Assembly (NCBI GenBank): GCA_016186425.1
Contig: JACPLR010000023.1
Location: 1-48,207, forward strand
From: Candidatus Pacearchaeota archaeon
GTDB taxonomy: Archaea > Nanobdellota > Nanobdellia > Pacearchaeales > GW2011-AR1
Reading direction: 5' to 3'
Length of the DNA: 48,207 bases
The notes beneath the pieces were generated by a model, which was not told the origin of the DNA, ran no database searches, and worked only from the letters and a program-made list of their open reading frames with translations. The translations under genes were made by a program, and so were the position numbers. How positions within the stretch are numbered: position 1 is the stretch's first letter; each line of letters opens with the position of its first letter. Below, piece by piece: positions 27,786-38,192 of this stretch.

Positions 27786-28736
27786 ATGGAAATTAGCTAT
27801 AAAAAAATCATAGGTATTTTGATAATTTTAGTTTTATTAGCTTTGCTTATATATTATGCAAGCACTAATATATCTGATTTTAAGCAGTTAAAAATAGAAA
27901 ATCCCTGGTACATCTTTCCAATTGCCATTCTGTTTCTTTTGCTATCTCTTACTAACGGGCTTGTAATAAAATATTTTACAGAGCCTTTTAATATAAAGTT
28001 AAAAGCAAAAGAGTGGTTTGGCTTGTCAATAATCACTTCTTTTTACAATATGATCACTCCTTTCAGGGGGGGAGCAATAGCAAAGGCAGCTTACCTGAAA
28101 AAAAAGCATAAGCTGGCTTACACTGATTTTTTAGCAACATTTTCAGGAGTATATGTCATTACTTTTCTTGTCGCAAGTTTCTTCGGTTTATTTTCTTTTA
28201 GCCTGCTTTATTTATATCAGGGAATATTCAACGTGATTGTTTTGCTAGTCTTTTCAGCAGTTTTCTTTCCGCTGTTATTTATTGTTTTATTTTCTCCATA
28301 TATTCCTCCTGTAAAACATAAACACTTAAATAAAATAATTCAGGTTATTAACGGGTGGCATACTATCAGAAGAAACAGAAAAATAATTGCAGAAATTTCA
28401 ATTATAACTTTAATACAGCTTATTTTATCCCTTATTTCAACAATTTTATCCTTTAGGGTATTTGGAATAAATATTGGGGTGATTGAATCAGCATTTTTAG
28501 TGTCTATAGGCAGTCTTGCAATGCTGGTAAGCATAACTCCAGGTTCTTTAGGAATTGCCGAAGCAATAGCTGTTTTTTCAGCGCTTATAATCGGAATAAC
28601 TCCTGCCCAGTCTCTTACAGTCGCGATTCTTGGAAGGGTTATTTCAGTGGCAATCATATTTATTCTAGGGCCGGTATTTTCTTTCATCCTTATTAAACAC
28701 AGGCCCAGAAAAATTTCTTATAAAATTAGGCGTTAA
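27786..28736 (+). CDS. Lysylphosphatidylglycerol synthase TM-region/UPF0104 flippase-like membrane protein
   Basis: GLSIITSFYNMITPFRGGAIAKAAYLKKKHKL...; SITPGSLGIAEAIAVFSALIIGI motif typical of the family. Confidence 0.8.
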   Translation: MEISYKKIIGILIILVLLALLIYYASTNISDFKQLKIENPWYIFPIAILFLLLSLTNGLVIKYFTEPFNIKLKAKEWFGLSIITSFYNMITPFRGGAIAKAAYLKKKHKLAYTDFLATFSGVYVITFLVASFFGLFSFSLLYLYQGIFNVIVLLVFSAVFFPLLFIVLFSPYIPPVKHKHLNKIIQVINGWHTIRRNRKIIAEISIITLIQLILSLISTILSFRVFGINIGVIESAFLVSIGSLAMLVSITPGSLGIAEAIAVFSALIIGITPAQSLTVAILGRVISVAIIFILGPVFSFILIKHRPRKISYKIRR

Positions 28737-28742
28737 TAGAAA

Positions 28743-30362
28743 ATGAAACAAAAAATCCAGTCTATTATGGAAAGCAGCTTTTATCAGCTTTTGTTAATTT
28801 ATTTTATACTTGTATTGATGATTACTTTTAGTTTATTTTATAAATACACTATTCACATGGAGGTATTTGCTTTAATCCTGGGGATATTGGGATTTTTTAT
28901 TATAGGAAAGAACATTGAAGAAAAAACCAGCAGGTTTTTAGAAAACAAAAATTTTCATTATTCTCTGGTTGTTCTTGCTTTATTGCTTATCTTTTTTCTA
29001 AGAGCTATACCTTACATGAATAATAATATTCCTCTTGGTTATGATGCCGGAATTTACAAATATGCAATAGAACACGGTCTGGAAAATTTAGATAACTGGA
29101 TTCTGCAGGGAGTAGAGCCAGGATTTCTGTATTTAATGTCAGTATTTAGATTATTTTTAAGCACAGATTTCACACTTAGATGGCTTTTTATTTTGTTTAA
29201 TGTTCTTCTTGGGTTTTCAATTTATCTAGTTGCCAGAGAATATTTCAATAAAACTGCCGGCATTTTGGCTTTGTTCATTTACACATTTTCAATTATCCAG
29301 TTTAAGGTTTTTGAAATGATGTATTATAAGAATGTTATTGGATTAAGCCTTGCTTTGCTCGCCTTGTATTTTCTGAAAAAGCATGAAACCAGAAAAAAAT
29401 ATAGTCTTTTATTCTTTGTTATCTGCGCTGTCTTGACTGCCTGGATTCATAGACCAACCTTTTATATATTTGGGCTTTCATATTTCTTTTACTCATTTGC
29501 AAGCCCGTATAAGGACAGAAAATACCAATGGAAGATGCTTGCAAATAATATTTTAATCGGAATAATTATTCTTGCCCTCGCTTCGCTGCTTTATTTTGGG
29601 AAATTCAGCAAAGCAATCTTGCTTTTAATTGAACCTATTTTCTCGGGTTTTGTCGAGCCAGGGCAGAGTTCCGGAACATTTATCAACTTTTTCACTTACC
29701 AATTTACAACTCTTGTTTATCTGCCGCTGGGAATTATTGGGCTTTTATACCTCACCAAAAAGAAGCAGTTTAATGCACTTTTCTTCTGGGCATTAATAAG
29801 TGCAGTCATTGTTTATTTTCAATTTTTCTTTTTCAACAGGTTTATAATTTTTTTAGATATTGTAATAGTGATCCTGGCTTCAGCAGGATTTTCAGTAATT
29901 CTTGAAAAAAGCAGAAAAATAGGCATATTAATATTCATAATTCTTTTTATTTCTTTAATATTCAGCTCTTTTTCCTATTCTTTTGGCTCAAAACCTCTTT
30001 TAAACGAAAACGAGCTGGATACAATAAGCCAAATATTTACAATATCTGAAAATGAGGCCTTTGCAATGTCAACCTCAGCATATTACTCCACATGGGTTCA
30101 GGGATATTCTCAAAGAAGGACAATTGCCCCGGGATTATTTGATTATGATATCCATAATGAGCAGGAATGGAAAGATTTTTGGGCTTCAAATCAACCAAAT
30201 TTAATAAAGAATTTTTTAGAGGATTATATAAACAAATATAAACAGCCATTATACATATTTATTGGCGAAAGGCAGAAAGACAATCTAATGTCTGTAAACA
30301 TCACCTGCCTTCAGCAGGTCTATAATAAAAATGGAAACAAAATTTACAAATATCAATGTTAA
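28743..30362 (+). CDS. Polytopic GT-C-like membrane protein (539 aa)
   Basis: About 11 TM segments; N-terminal loop NNNIPLGYDAGIYKYAIEHGLE resembles GT-C acidic loop motifs. Confidence 0.7.
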   Translation: MKQKIQSIMESSFYQLLLIYFILVLMITFSLFYKYTIHMEVFALILGILGFFIIGKNIEEKTSRFLENKNFHYSLVVLALLLIFFLRAIPYMNNNIPLGYDAGIYKYAIEHGLENLDNWILQGVEPGFLYLMSVFRLFLSTDFTLRWLFILFNVLLGFSIYLVAREYFNKTAGILALFIYTFSIIQFKVFEMMYYKNVIGLSLALLALYFLKKHETRKKYSLLFFVICAVLTAWIHRPTFYIFGLSYFFYSFASPYKDRKYQWKMLANNILIGIIILALASLLYFGKFSKAILLLIEPIFSGFVEPGQSSGTFINFFTYQFTTLVYLPLGIIGLLYLTKKKQFNALFFWALISAVIVYFQFFFFNRFIIFLDIVIVILASAGFSVILEKSRKIGILIFIILFISLIFSSFSYSFGSKPLLNENELDTISQIFTISENEAFAMSTSAYYSTWVQGYSQRRTIAPGLFDYDIHNEQEWKDFWASNQPNLIKNFLEDYINKYKQPLYIFIGERQKDNLMSVNITCLQQVYNKNGNKIYKYQC

Positions 30363-31914
30363 CAAGACGAACAATAAGGAAAAAAAGATACCTAGTTTAT
30401 CAAATATAGAAGCAGATAGGCTTAGAAAACTTGTTTCAGAACCATATTATATTAAATTTATTAAAACTCTCATTATTTTAATTCCTGCTGCAATAATTAT
30501 TTATATTACAGCATCTCATTTTTTAATAAACCAGCAGTTCAATTATGTTTATGATATTGGAAGTGAAGATGATAATTATCTTTCCCCATTACAAAGAGTG
30601 TCTGATAAAATATCAGACAAAACCATAAATTATCGAAATATAACTTCCTCGCTTGTTTATTTTGACATCCCAATAGCTGAGGGGGCAAGCGAAATTGAAA
30701 TAGATATTAAATTCAAAGATAACTTTCCAGATAATTCAAAATTGATACTTGGGGCAAAAAATCAGGAAAATTGGAGTTATTATTTTCAGACGATTTACTC
30801 GCCAACTATAGAAGATTTGATGAATATAAACTCTTATGAAGAAGATAGCCCATTTATACTGATTAAAACTAATGAAAAAGCCAAAAATTACTCAATAAAG
30901 GAAATATTTGGCTCTGGAGAAAATATAGGAGGAATCAAGCTTGCAACAGACCAAAACTTGACTGTTAGAAAATTCTTTATTCCGGATTACACTCCTGAAA
31001 AATTTACAATAGATACTGCATTAAGGGAAAGCCCAAATTTTTATGTTTATGTTAAAGGAGATTTCACAGTAGAAGTTGAGAAAAATGACTTGAACTGGTA
31101 TGAAAATCCGGATATTCTTGAAATAAATTTATATAACTTAAATAATACTTTAATTGCAAAAACAAAAATAGAAGATGATGGAGAAAAAGACAAAGAGCCG
31201 GATAAAGATGATAAAACAGTTCAAAAAGGCAAGCTGGAAGTATCTAATTTAGATGAGGGAGTTTACAGGCTTGAACTCAAAAATAATGCAGATATGATTA
31301 TAAGAAAGATTACCTTAAATCAAAATAAAATTGTTTTGAAAGACAAGGTTTTTTTAGCTTCAAGCAGTGTTTATTTTAATAATATTGAATCAAAATCCAA
31401 AATTTACTTTAAAGCAGAAGATAGTGATAAACTGAAACTAATCACTTATCATCCATATGCTTTAAATCAATCAATAGAATTAGATAATAGGAATATTAAA
31501 TTAAAAGAAATAAATAAAGAGTATCTTTTTGATATTTTATATTCTGACAACTTGCACACTTTAACTTCTAAAAAAAATGATGTTATCGTGTCTGCTCCGG
31601 TTTTGTTCTCATTTTCAGAGGATTCCTGGTTTGATCCGTTTAATGCTGGAAAGCTGGCATTTAAAGATGATATTAATTATCTTGAAAAAAATGCAGATTA
31701 TGTGCTTGTTTCTTACAAACCGGTAATTAATCAGGATGAAAACTGGAGAATAGCTAAAGTAAGATTTAACTTATCCGGCTTGTATATTAAAGATAATAAG
31801 CTGAACATGGTATTTAATCTTCCACATTTAAATGAGAATAATAACCTCACAAAACAAGATTATATTTCAATAGACTGGATAAATATAACAGTTTATAAAC
31901 CATCTAAATTTTAA
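30331..31914 (+). CDS. Single-pass membrane protein with large extracytoplasmic domain (527 aa)
   Basis: TM at residues ~45-70, long beta-rich ectodomain; 32-nt overlap with the preceding CDS. Confidence 0.7.
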   Translation: METKFTNINVNKTNNKEKKIPSLSNIEADRLRKLVSEPYYIKFIKTLIILIPAAIIIYITASHFLINQQFNYVYDIGSEDDNYLSPLQRVSDKISDKTINYRNITSSLVYFDIPIAEGASEIEIDIKFKDNFPDNSKLILGAKNQENWSYYFQTIYSPTIEDLMNINSYEEDSPFILIKTNEKAKNYSIKEIFGSGENIGGIKLATDQNLTVRKFFIPDYTPEKFTIDTALRESPNFYVYVKGDFTVEVEKNDLNWYENPDILEINLYNLNNTLIAKTKIEDDGEKDKEPDKDDKTVQKGKLEVSNLDEGVYRLELKNNADMIIRKITLNQNKIVLKDKVFLASSSVYFNNIESKSKIYFKAEDSDKLKLITYHPYALNQSIELDNRNIKLKEINKEYLFDILYSDNLHTLTSKKNDVIVSAPVLFSFSEDSWFDPFNAGKLAFKDDINYLEKNADYVLVSYKPVINQDENWRIAKVRFNLSGLYIKDNKLNMVFNLPHLNENNNLTKQDYISIDWINITVYKPSKF

Positions 31915-31930
31915 AAAACAGAACAATAAA

Positions 31931-32323
31931 ATGGAAAAATACTTATTAAAAGGACATTTGGCCTCAATTGTAAATTACACTTTTCAAACATTGCTGGTTA
32001 CATACCTTATTTTGCTCCTAGCAGAGCAAATACAAAAGGGTTTTATTTTAAACTATCTTAATTTAAATTACTTGCTTGCCTTGGTTATTCTTTTAGGAAT
32101 TTTAGATGTTTTTTCAGAGCATTCTTTTATCTCAAGCACCAAGCCTACTTGGAAAGATTATTCATTTATAACTATCTTAGGTATGGCAGGTTTTATAATA
32201 ATAAAATTTAAAACAGAACAGCTTGGCTGGTTGTCCTTAGTTATTTCAATAATAGCTGGAATACTGATAATTCTGCTTTCAATACTTGTGCTGGAGGATA
32301 ATGAAAATGAACAAACTGAATAA
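31931..32323 (+). CDS. Membrane protein (130 aa)
   Basis: Four TM-like segments. Confidence 0.7.
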   Translation: MEKYLLKGHLASIVNYTFQTLLVTYLILLLAEQIQKGFILNYLNLNYLLALVILLGILDVFSEHSFISSTKPTWKDYSFITILGMAGFIIIKFKTEQLGWLSLVISIIAGILIILLSILVLEDNENEQTE

Positions 32324-32738
32324 TGCAAAGATTAAATGGATAATTGGGATTATCCTGGCAATTCTGGTATTGAACATCATATCAGTTATTATTGTCGCTT
32401 TCTCAAATATAAGTTATAAAGAATCACTTAGGATAGTTTTTGGGGCAGTTTATGTACTCTTTCTGCCAGGTTTTATAATGAGCTATATTTTCTTCCCTAA
32501 AACAAAATCAATTGAGGAAAAAATAAAAAGCGAAGCAGAAAATAGTAAAGAAATTGACTTGATTGAAAGAATAGCTTTAAGCTTTGCACTTTCAATTGCA
32601 ATTGTGCCTTTGCTCGTTTTTTATTTGAATTTGATTGGCGTAAAAATAAGTTTTCTTAATACTTTTATGACAATTCTTGGAGTAATTAGTATTTCTGCCA
32701 TAATATTGCTTGTAAAGAATAAAAAGAAAGTAGATTAG
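32301..32738 (+). CDS. DUF1616-like membrane protein
   Basis: RIVFGAVYVLFLPGFIMSYIFFPKTK...IDLIERIALSFALSIAIVPLLVFYLNLIG resembles the DUF1616 signature; ATG at 32301. Confidence 0.65.
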   Translation: MKMNKLNNAKIKWIIGIILAILVLNIISVIIVAFSNISYKESLRIVFGAVYVLFLPGFIMSYIFFPKTKSIEEKIKSEAENSKEIDLIERIALSFALSIAIVPLLVFYLNLIGVKISFLNTFMTILGVISISAIILLVKNKKKVD

Positions 32739-32815
32739 CGTATTTAAAAACTCTCCCATAAAAATCTTTAAAAATCGAAAAGTTCTTATATTTATATAAT
32801 CAATTTGACTATACG

Positions 32816-33010
32816 ATGAATCGAACAATAAAAGATCAATTGGACAGGTATATATTCGCATATGAGCATGCAAAAACCACTGATGAGAGAAAAGAGATAG
32901 ATAAAGAGGTTATTCATTATCTCGGAGAAACATATAGAAATCTTCCTTTTAAAGATGAAGTTACTTATCTTGAATATTATGCTAGAAAAAGAAAAAACGG
33001 AAGGAAATAA
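32816..33010 (+). CDS. Small helical protein of unknown function (64 aa)
   Basis: MNRTIKDQLDRYIFAYEHAKTTDERKEIDKEVIHYLGETYRNLPFKDEVTYLEYYARKRKNGRK. Confidence 0.5.
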   Translation: MNRTIKDQLDRYIFAYEHAKTTDERKEIDKEVIHYLGETYRNLPFKDEVTYLEYYARKRKNGRK

Positions 33011-33042
33011 CTCTTTTTTCTGAAAATATTGCAATATCCAAA

Positions 33043-33460
33043 TTAAAAGGAAGCTTCATAAAAGAAACCCTAGGTGTCTTTTATTTTTACGCTGGATTAT
33101 ATAAATTTAATTAAATCTAGTAATCTAAGTAATTTAAGATATATAAACCAGGTAAGATTATGGTAAGGATTCAAAAACAGATTCTGAAATTATTACAACA
33201 CTAAATTTCTCACTTAAAAGGAGAGTTCATAAAGAGAACCTTGGCTATTAAAAGGAGATGTCATAAGAAGAACCTTGGTTCTTTTTATTATTTAAATTAA
33301 TTTATTATCCATATTAAATAATCTTAAAATAATCAGTAACTTTCATTGATAAAGTATGTAAAGATATAGTATGTTTAGCATTTAAAAGGAGATGTCATAA
33401 GAAGAACCATTGGTCTATTAAAAGGAGATGTCATAAGAAGAACCATTGGTTCTTTTTATA
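33043..33460. repeat. Cluster of hairpin intergenic repeats, 5 copies
   Basis: Copies at ~33043-33089, 33214-33246, 33248-33290, 33382-33415, 33418-33460. Confidence 0.75.
33293..33375. repeat. 83-bp dispersed intergenic repeat (copy 2)
   Basis: About 80/83 identity with 17732-17814. Confidence 0.8.
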
Positions 33461-35612
33461 TTACACCAAATTCAACATCTTCACTATCAGAATTTCCAGC
33501 TTTATCTGTTGCTCTTATAGTTATCTCATGATTCCCAGGCTTGAAGCTTTTTGTAACATTTTTCACAATTCCAAAATCCTGGCAGTTTGAGCATAATCTC
33601 TTCCATCTAGGCTTGAAATCAGAATGGTCAATGTACTCAAGCAACACCGTTTCATTTATGCTTACTTTAAAGGGAACTTTTTTATTATAAACTTCCTGTT
33701 CTGGCTTCATCACATTTAATACAGGAGCTTGTGTATCAACAATCACTCTTATCATACTTGAATTAACAGTATTGACTTTGTCTTTTAACTGAAAGTAAAA
33801 ATCAATAAATTCTCCATTGAATGCAGTTAAATCTACAAATTGTGAACAAATTGCATTACTGCCTGAAACACAACCATTAAACTGAATTACCGGATTAAAT
33901 ATTAAAGAAACATTCTGTAAATCTCCTTCAGTATATTTTACCAAAAACTCAGATCCATTAACAACCTGATTTTTCTTTGGCATTGTTTGCTTTATTTGTG
34001 GAGGTTTTGAATCAATAAACAAAACAATATTCTCTTCTTTTACAATTCCAAACTCGCTTGTTCCTCTTATTGTTATATTATTCCATCCGTCATTCAGAGA
34101 CTGTGTTTTTCTCCTGCTTTCTCCATACTCTTCGCAGTTTCTGCATAAAGTTATCCATCTTGGCCTTCCGTCATTATAATTGATATATTCTAAAATTGAA
34201 GCAACTCCTTCAATACTTATATTAAATTCAGCTCTTTTATTATTATACATTTCATTTTCAGGCGAGTTAACAGTTATGTTAAATCCGTCTGTAATATTTA
34301 GCATAAACTGCCATGTTAATTGTGAGTTTCTTCCAGCCTTGTCAGTTGCATTAATTGTTACATTATGCCATCCTACTGATAAAGGATTTGGAGTATTATA
34401 TTTCGCAATTACATCCAAGCTTCCTGAATTAAGCAGTGTTGGTATTACAGGACTGCCATCTAAAAACATGAAAACCTTGAGCTTATTTATTCCGGAATTT
34501 GATTGATATACCTCATCAATTAATGCCTGAATCTGGGGCATTAGATTATTATAGACAATAGAATTATGCGGAGGTTGTAAATCATTTATCAAAGGATCTG
34601 TAAAATCAGACTTAAATGTTTTGCTTTGCTCGTTCTCAACCCTGTTACAACTGAAATTGCTCCAATAAGTTAAAGTCATTACCCCTCCGGTAGTATTTCC
34701 GTTGTTTGGAGTGTTTTCCAAGCCAAATGCAATTCCAGAAAACACTGAATATGCCAGCCCGTCCCATCTATAAAAAATATTTGCAGCATCAGTATTTATT
34801 AGAATGAAACTTGGCTCACTAATGTACCATCCAGCCAAGCCATCAGGATTAGCAGGATTTACTGAAAGAATTGTTTTATTATTCACATAAAAGCTTTCAA
34901 TGCCGTCCTGTGCAGTTATATTTAAGCAGTTTCGAGTATAAACAGTCCAGTCAACATTTCCAGTTAAATTAAATAAAGAAGAATTTATAGTTGTTGTAAA
35001 ATTTGTCGGATTATTTTCAACTCCTGTAAAATTCATCCAATTTCCATTAATTAACACACTAAAAATAACTTCTTCAGCACAAAATCCAGAAACATTTACA
35101 TTTAACCTTACATTATCTCCGTTTAAAACACAGATAGGAGAACTTGTTTTGTTCTGTATTGTTGTTGGCTGGTTTGAAGCGTTTTTTGTCCCTAATTGAA
35201 ATATAAAACTTCCTGTAACATCTGGTATTCTGCTGTAAGTGCTTCCATTATTTCCAATATCAGTAAATATTCCTGTCTGATCTATTAAGCTGTTAGTATT
35301 ATCGAAAAGTTTTAAGTTCTGGCTCGTATCTGCAATAGAAGGAGTAAATCCCTGCCTAATATAAAACGAATTTTCATTTAAACTAATATTATCTAAAGAA
35401 TGATTTAATCCTCCAGCAGTATTAATATACCATCCACTTAGGTTTACCCCATTATTATCATTGTTAAATATTTCAACCCATTCAGTTCCTATATCGCTAC
35501 CAGCAGGATTTATTTCAGCTTCATTAATCACAACTGCTGAAATAAATGAGATATTAAAGATAGAAAAAATTAGAATAAAGAATAATAATGCTAATATTTC
35601 TCTTTTTATCAT
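33456..35612 (-). CDS. Secreted lamin-tail-domain surface protein with tandem Ig-like modules (718 aa)
   Basis: Signal peptide; VVINEAEINPAGSDIGTEWVEIFNNDNN (LTD); repeated RPRWxxLCxxC...GxxxxTIRAxDxAGN modules. Confidence 0.8.
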   Translation of the reverse strand: MIKREILALLFFILIFSIFNISFISAVVINEAEINPAGSDIGTEWVEIFNNDNNGVNLSGWYINTAGGLNHSLDNISLNENSFYIRQGFTPSIADTSQNLKLFDNTNSLIDQTGIFTDIGNNGSTYSRIPDVTGSFIFQLGTKNASNQPTTIQNKTSSPICVLNGDNVRLNVNVSGFCAEEVIFSVLINGNWMNFTGVENNPTNFTTTINSSLFNLTGNVDWTVYTRNCLNITAQDGIESFYVNNKTILSVNPANPDGLAGWYISEPSFILINTDAANIFYRWDGLAYSVFSGIAFGLENTPNNGNTTGGVMTLTYWSNFSCNRVENEQSKTFKSDFTDPLINDLQPPHNSIVYNNLMPQIQALIDEVYQSNSGINKLKVFMFLDGSPVIPTLLNSGSLDVIAKYNTPNPLSVGWHNVTINATDKAGRNSQLTWQFMLNITDGFNITVNSPENEMYNNKRAEFNISIEGVASILEYINYNDGRPRWITLCRNCEEYGESRRKTQSLNDGWNNITIRGTSEFGIVKEENIVLFIDSKPPQIKQTMPKKNQVVNGSEFLVKYTEGDLQNVSLIFNPVIQFNGCVSGSNAICSQFVDLTAFNGEFIDFYFQLKDKVNTVNSSMIRVIVDTQAPVLNVMKPEQEVYNKKVPFKVSINETVLLEYIDHSDFKPRWKRLCSNCQDFGIVKNVTKSFKPGNHEITIRATDKAGNSDSEDVEFGVI

Positions 35613-35806
35613 TTTTTCCTCTTGTAAAATATATTCAGATATATTAATATAATTTTAGTTATCGCCCATATTTAAATGCTTTTGAGAATTGTTTATTACT
35701 TGAATCAGATGAAATATTGATCAACCAAAACCCTTAAAAACATACTTTAATTATTTATATTATTAAATAAATTTTAAATAAAATCGTAAAAAACAGGGGA
35801 AAATAA

Positions 35807-36091
35807 ATGGATTCAATTCTTCTTGCAGCAATTCTTGGAGGCATTGGAGGATTAACACGGGGTTTTGTTGGTTTGTTGAAAGCATTAAGCTTACGAAGAA
35901 GAATTTTATGGGGATATTATGCAATTACAGTTCTAATTGCTTTAATAATCGGAATCTTCGTCGGAATTGTGTTTAATTTTGATCCAAGGCTTTCCCTGCT
36001 TTCAGGATACGCAGGAACAGATATTCTTGAAGGAATCTACAAAAGTTTTGCCGTTCAGAAGGTTTATATAGCACCTAAATCTACAAAATAA
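35807..36091 (+). CDS. Small membrane protein (94 aa)
   Basis: Two TM-like segments; AILGGIGGLTRGFVGLLKALSLRRRILWGYY. Confidence 0.65.
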   Translation: MDSILLAAILGGIGGLTRGFVGLLKALSLRRRILWGYYAITVLIALIIGIFVGIVFNFDPRLSLLSGYAGTDILEGIYKSFAVQKVYIAPKSTK

Positions 36092-36118
36092 TAAGTTAAT
36101 AATTGAACAAAAAGAAAA

Positions 36119-36784
36119 ATGGCAAAAAAAATAGCAAAAAAACCTGTGAAAGAAATAACTGAAAAAAAAGAGAATAGCCAAACATTAACTCAAAAAGAAA
36201 AGAAAAATATATCATTCTTTTCATATTCAAAATCAAGATTTATCCTGCCAGTTGTAATCATCTTGATTTTGCTATCAATTTTTATTGCAACTAAAAATCT
36301 TGACAATGCATTGGGCAGTTATTCATGCAAATTCTTGGATTTAAGCAAGCAGTTTAATGAGGCAAGAAACACAAGTAATAACGAATCTCTTAACAGAATA
36401 ATGACAGAAACAAGAAATTTGCAGCAGGAGATGTCTAGTAAAGTTTCTTCCAATAAAAAATTATATGCTTATGCAATTGCAGGAAATATTTATCTTGCTA
36501 AAATAGACCCTATTTACCCTGTTGATTGTGCTTTTGTTCCCGGCAGCAAATTCTGTTCTTTTTATATAAGCGAGGAAAATTATCAATGCAGCAAGACAGT
36601 TATTGAAGAGCAAGCAAAGGCTTTAAATAGGCCCCTGCCAAACTTGCCAGAATACAAATCAATGGATTACATTATGCTTTTGATTAACCTTGCGATATTC
36701 TTTGTCATAGGATATTTAATCTCTTTCTTAGTCGCTTTGGCTTACAGCAAATCAAAGATAAGAGTTAATATAGCTAAAGATTAA
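36119..36784 (+). CDS. Membrane protein with two TM and extracytoplasmic loop (221 aa)
   Basis: N- and C-terminal TM flanking a Cys-containing ectodomain. Confidence 0.65.
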   Translation: MAKKIAKKPVKEITEKKENSQTLTQKEKKNISFFSYSKSRFILPVVIILILLSIFIATKNLDNALGSYSCKFLDLSKQFNEARNTSNNESLNRIMTETRNLQQEMSSKVSSNKKLYAYAIAGNIYLAKIDPIYPVDCAFVPGSKFCSFYISEENYQCSKTVIEEQAKALNRPLPNLPEYKSMDYIMLLINLAIFFVIGYLISFLVALAYSKSKIRVNIAKD

Positions 36785-37028
36785 TTATGTTTAGGTAATC
36801 ATACCATAACTCTTACATAATTTATATGAGCAGCTAACTTTACAACTTTATTTTAGTGTGATTTAATATAAATTTAGTAGATTAATCCAATAAATTAGGT
36901 CAAATTTTTTCTATATAAAAAATTTATTATAATATGTTTTCAAAAAATGTTCAGATAATATCAAATAATTTCTAAAACTTACAATTTAAAAACCCAAAAA
37001 GCTTTATCTAATTATTAAAAGAGGCAAA

Positions 37029-37382
37029 ATGCCAAATAAACAGCTTATTAATTTTATAAAAGAGGCAAGAAAAAGAGGTTTTGACGATTACCAGATTAAA
37101 GAACCTCTACTTAAGAATGGTTGGCCTTTAAATGAAATTGAAAAAGCATTTGCATCTTTAAGTCCAAATATTGAATTCAAAAACAAGATTACAATATTTG
37201 TTGATTCAAAAATACTGAAACTGCTTGAAAAAAGAGCTAAGAAAAATATGTTAACAATAAGCGAGCAGATCGAGGATATTTTAAGGAGAAGCGCAATAAA
37301 TGCAGGAAAAATAAAGAAAGATAAAGAAAAGCTCGATGATCTTTTAGTTGCTTTATTTTCAAGAAAAACTTATAAAAAATAA
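37029..37382 (+). CDS. Ribbon-helix-helix-like protein with N-terminal helical domain (117 aa)
   Basis: NKITIFVDSKILKLLEKRAKKNMLTISEQIEDILRRSAI; N-terminal LINFIKEARKRGFDDYQIKEPLLKNGW. Confidence 0.6.
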   Translation: MPNKQLINFIKEARKRGFDDYQIKEPLLKNGWPLNEIEKAFASLSPNIEFKNKITIFVDSKILKLLEKRAKKNMLTISEQIEDILRRSAINAGKIKKDKEKLDDLLVALFSRKTYKK

Positions 37383-37630
37383 ATTTATAAAATTTATAAA
37401 ATATATAAGTTACTATTAAAGATAAACTATGAAATATAAGATAATAAAAATATGGGTGTATAAAAATAAAAGAATCAGAAACTTATCTATAATAAATCAG
37501 GCAAAGGCATTGTAATAATTCAAGAATATTAATGAATCAATACAATTCTAAATTTCTCGTTTAGAGAAATTTAACATGGTTTATTAAACAGTTAAGTTGG
37601 TTCTGGGAAATTGATTGATAATAAAATAAA

Positions 37631-38185
37631 ATGGGACGAACAATAACTATTTACAGATGGGAATTTGACCTAGTTAATTTAATTATCACAGGAATTGCTT
37701 TGCTTGTTATCCTCTCATTAATTTTTTTTATAATCCCAAGCTTAAAAAACAATTTAAAAGATATAAATACTGGAAAAAATGCAGAAGTAACTGCAGATAA
37801 TTCATCAATAAATAGGCAGGAAGCAACAGCGATTCAAGTTATTGATGGGGATACATTTCAGATTCAAACTGGAGAATATGTAAGGCTTATTGGCATAAAT
37901 GCGCCTGAAAGGACAGAAAAATATTATGATGAATCAACTTCATTTTTAAGATCTTTAATTTTTGATAAAGCGATTATTCTGGAATCTGATCTTGATAATC
38001 GGGATAGCTATGGCAGGCTATTAAGGTATGCTTATTCTTCAGACGGCAAATTAATTAATGAAGAATTAGTAAGGCGTGGCTATGCTATTCCTATGGAAGT
38101 AACTCCTAATTTAAAATACAGAGAAAAAATCAGCGATGCTTATAGGCAATGCATAAGCGAAAGATTAAGGTTATGCGGGGAGTAA
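37631..38185 (+). CDS. Membrane-anchored thermonuclease (SNase-like)
   Basis: N-terminal TM; VIDGDTFQIQTGEYVRLIGINAPE, DSYGRLLRYAY, NEELVRRGYA. Confidence 0.88.
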   Translation: MGRTITIYRWEFDLVNLIITGIALLVILSLIFFIIPSLKNNLKDINTGKNAEVTADNSSINRQEATAIQVIDGDTFQIQTGEYVRLIGINAPERTEKYYDESTSFLRSLIFDKAIILESDLDNRDSYGRLLRYAYSSDGKLINEELVRRGYAIPMEVTPNLKYREKISDAYRQCISERLRLCGE

Positions 38186-38192
38186 ATAGGAA

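Noticed and set aside
33043-33460. Tandem AAAAGGAGATGTCATAAGAAGAACC repeats as a CRISPR array
   Set aside because: Spacing is irregular, repeats are degenerate hairpins with T-rich ends, copies occur singly elsewhere, and no cas genes are present.
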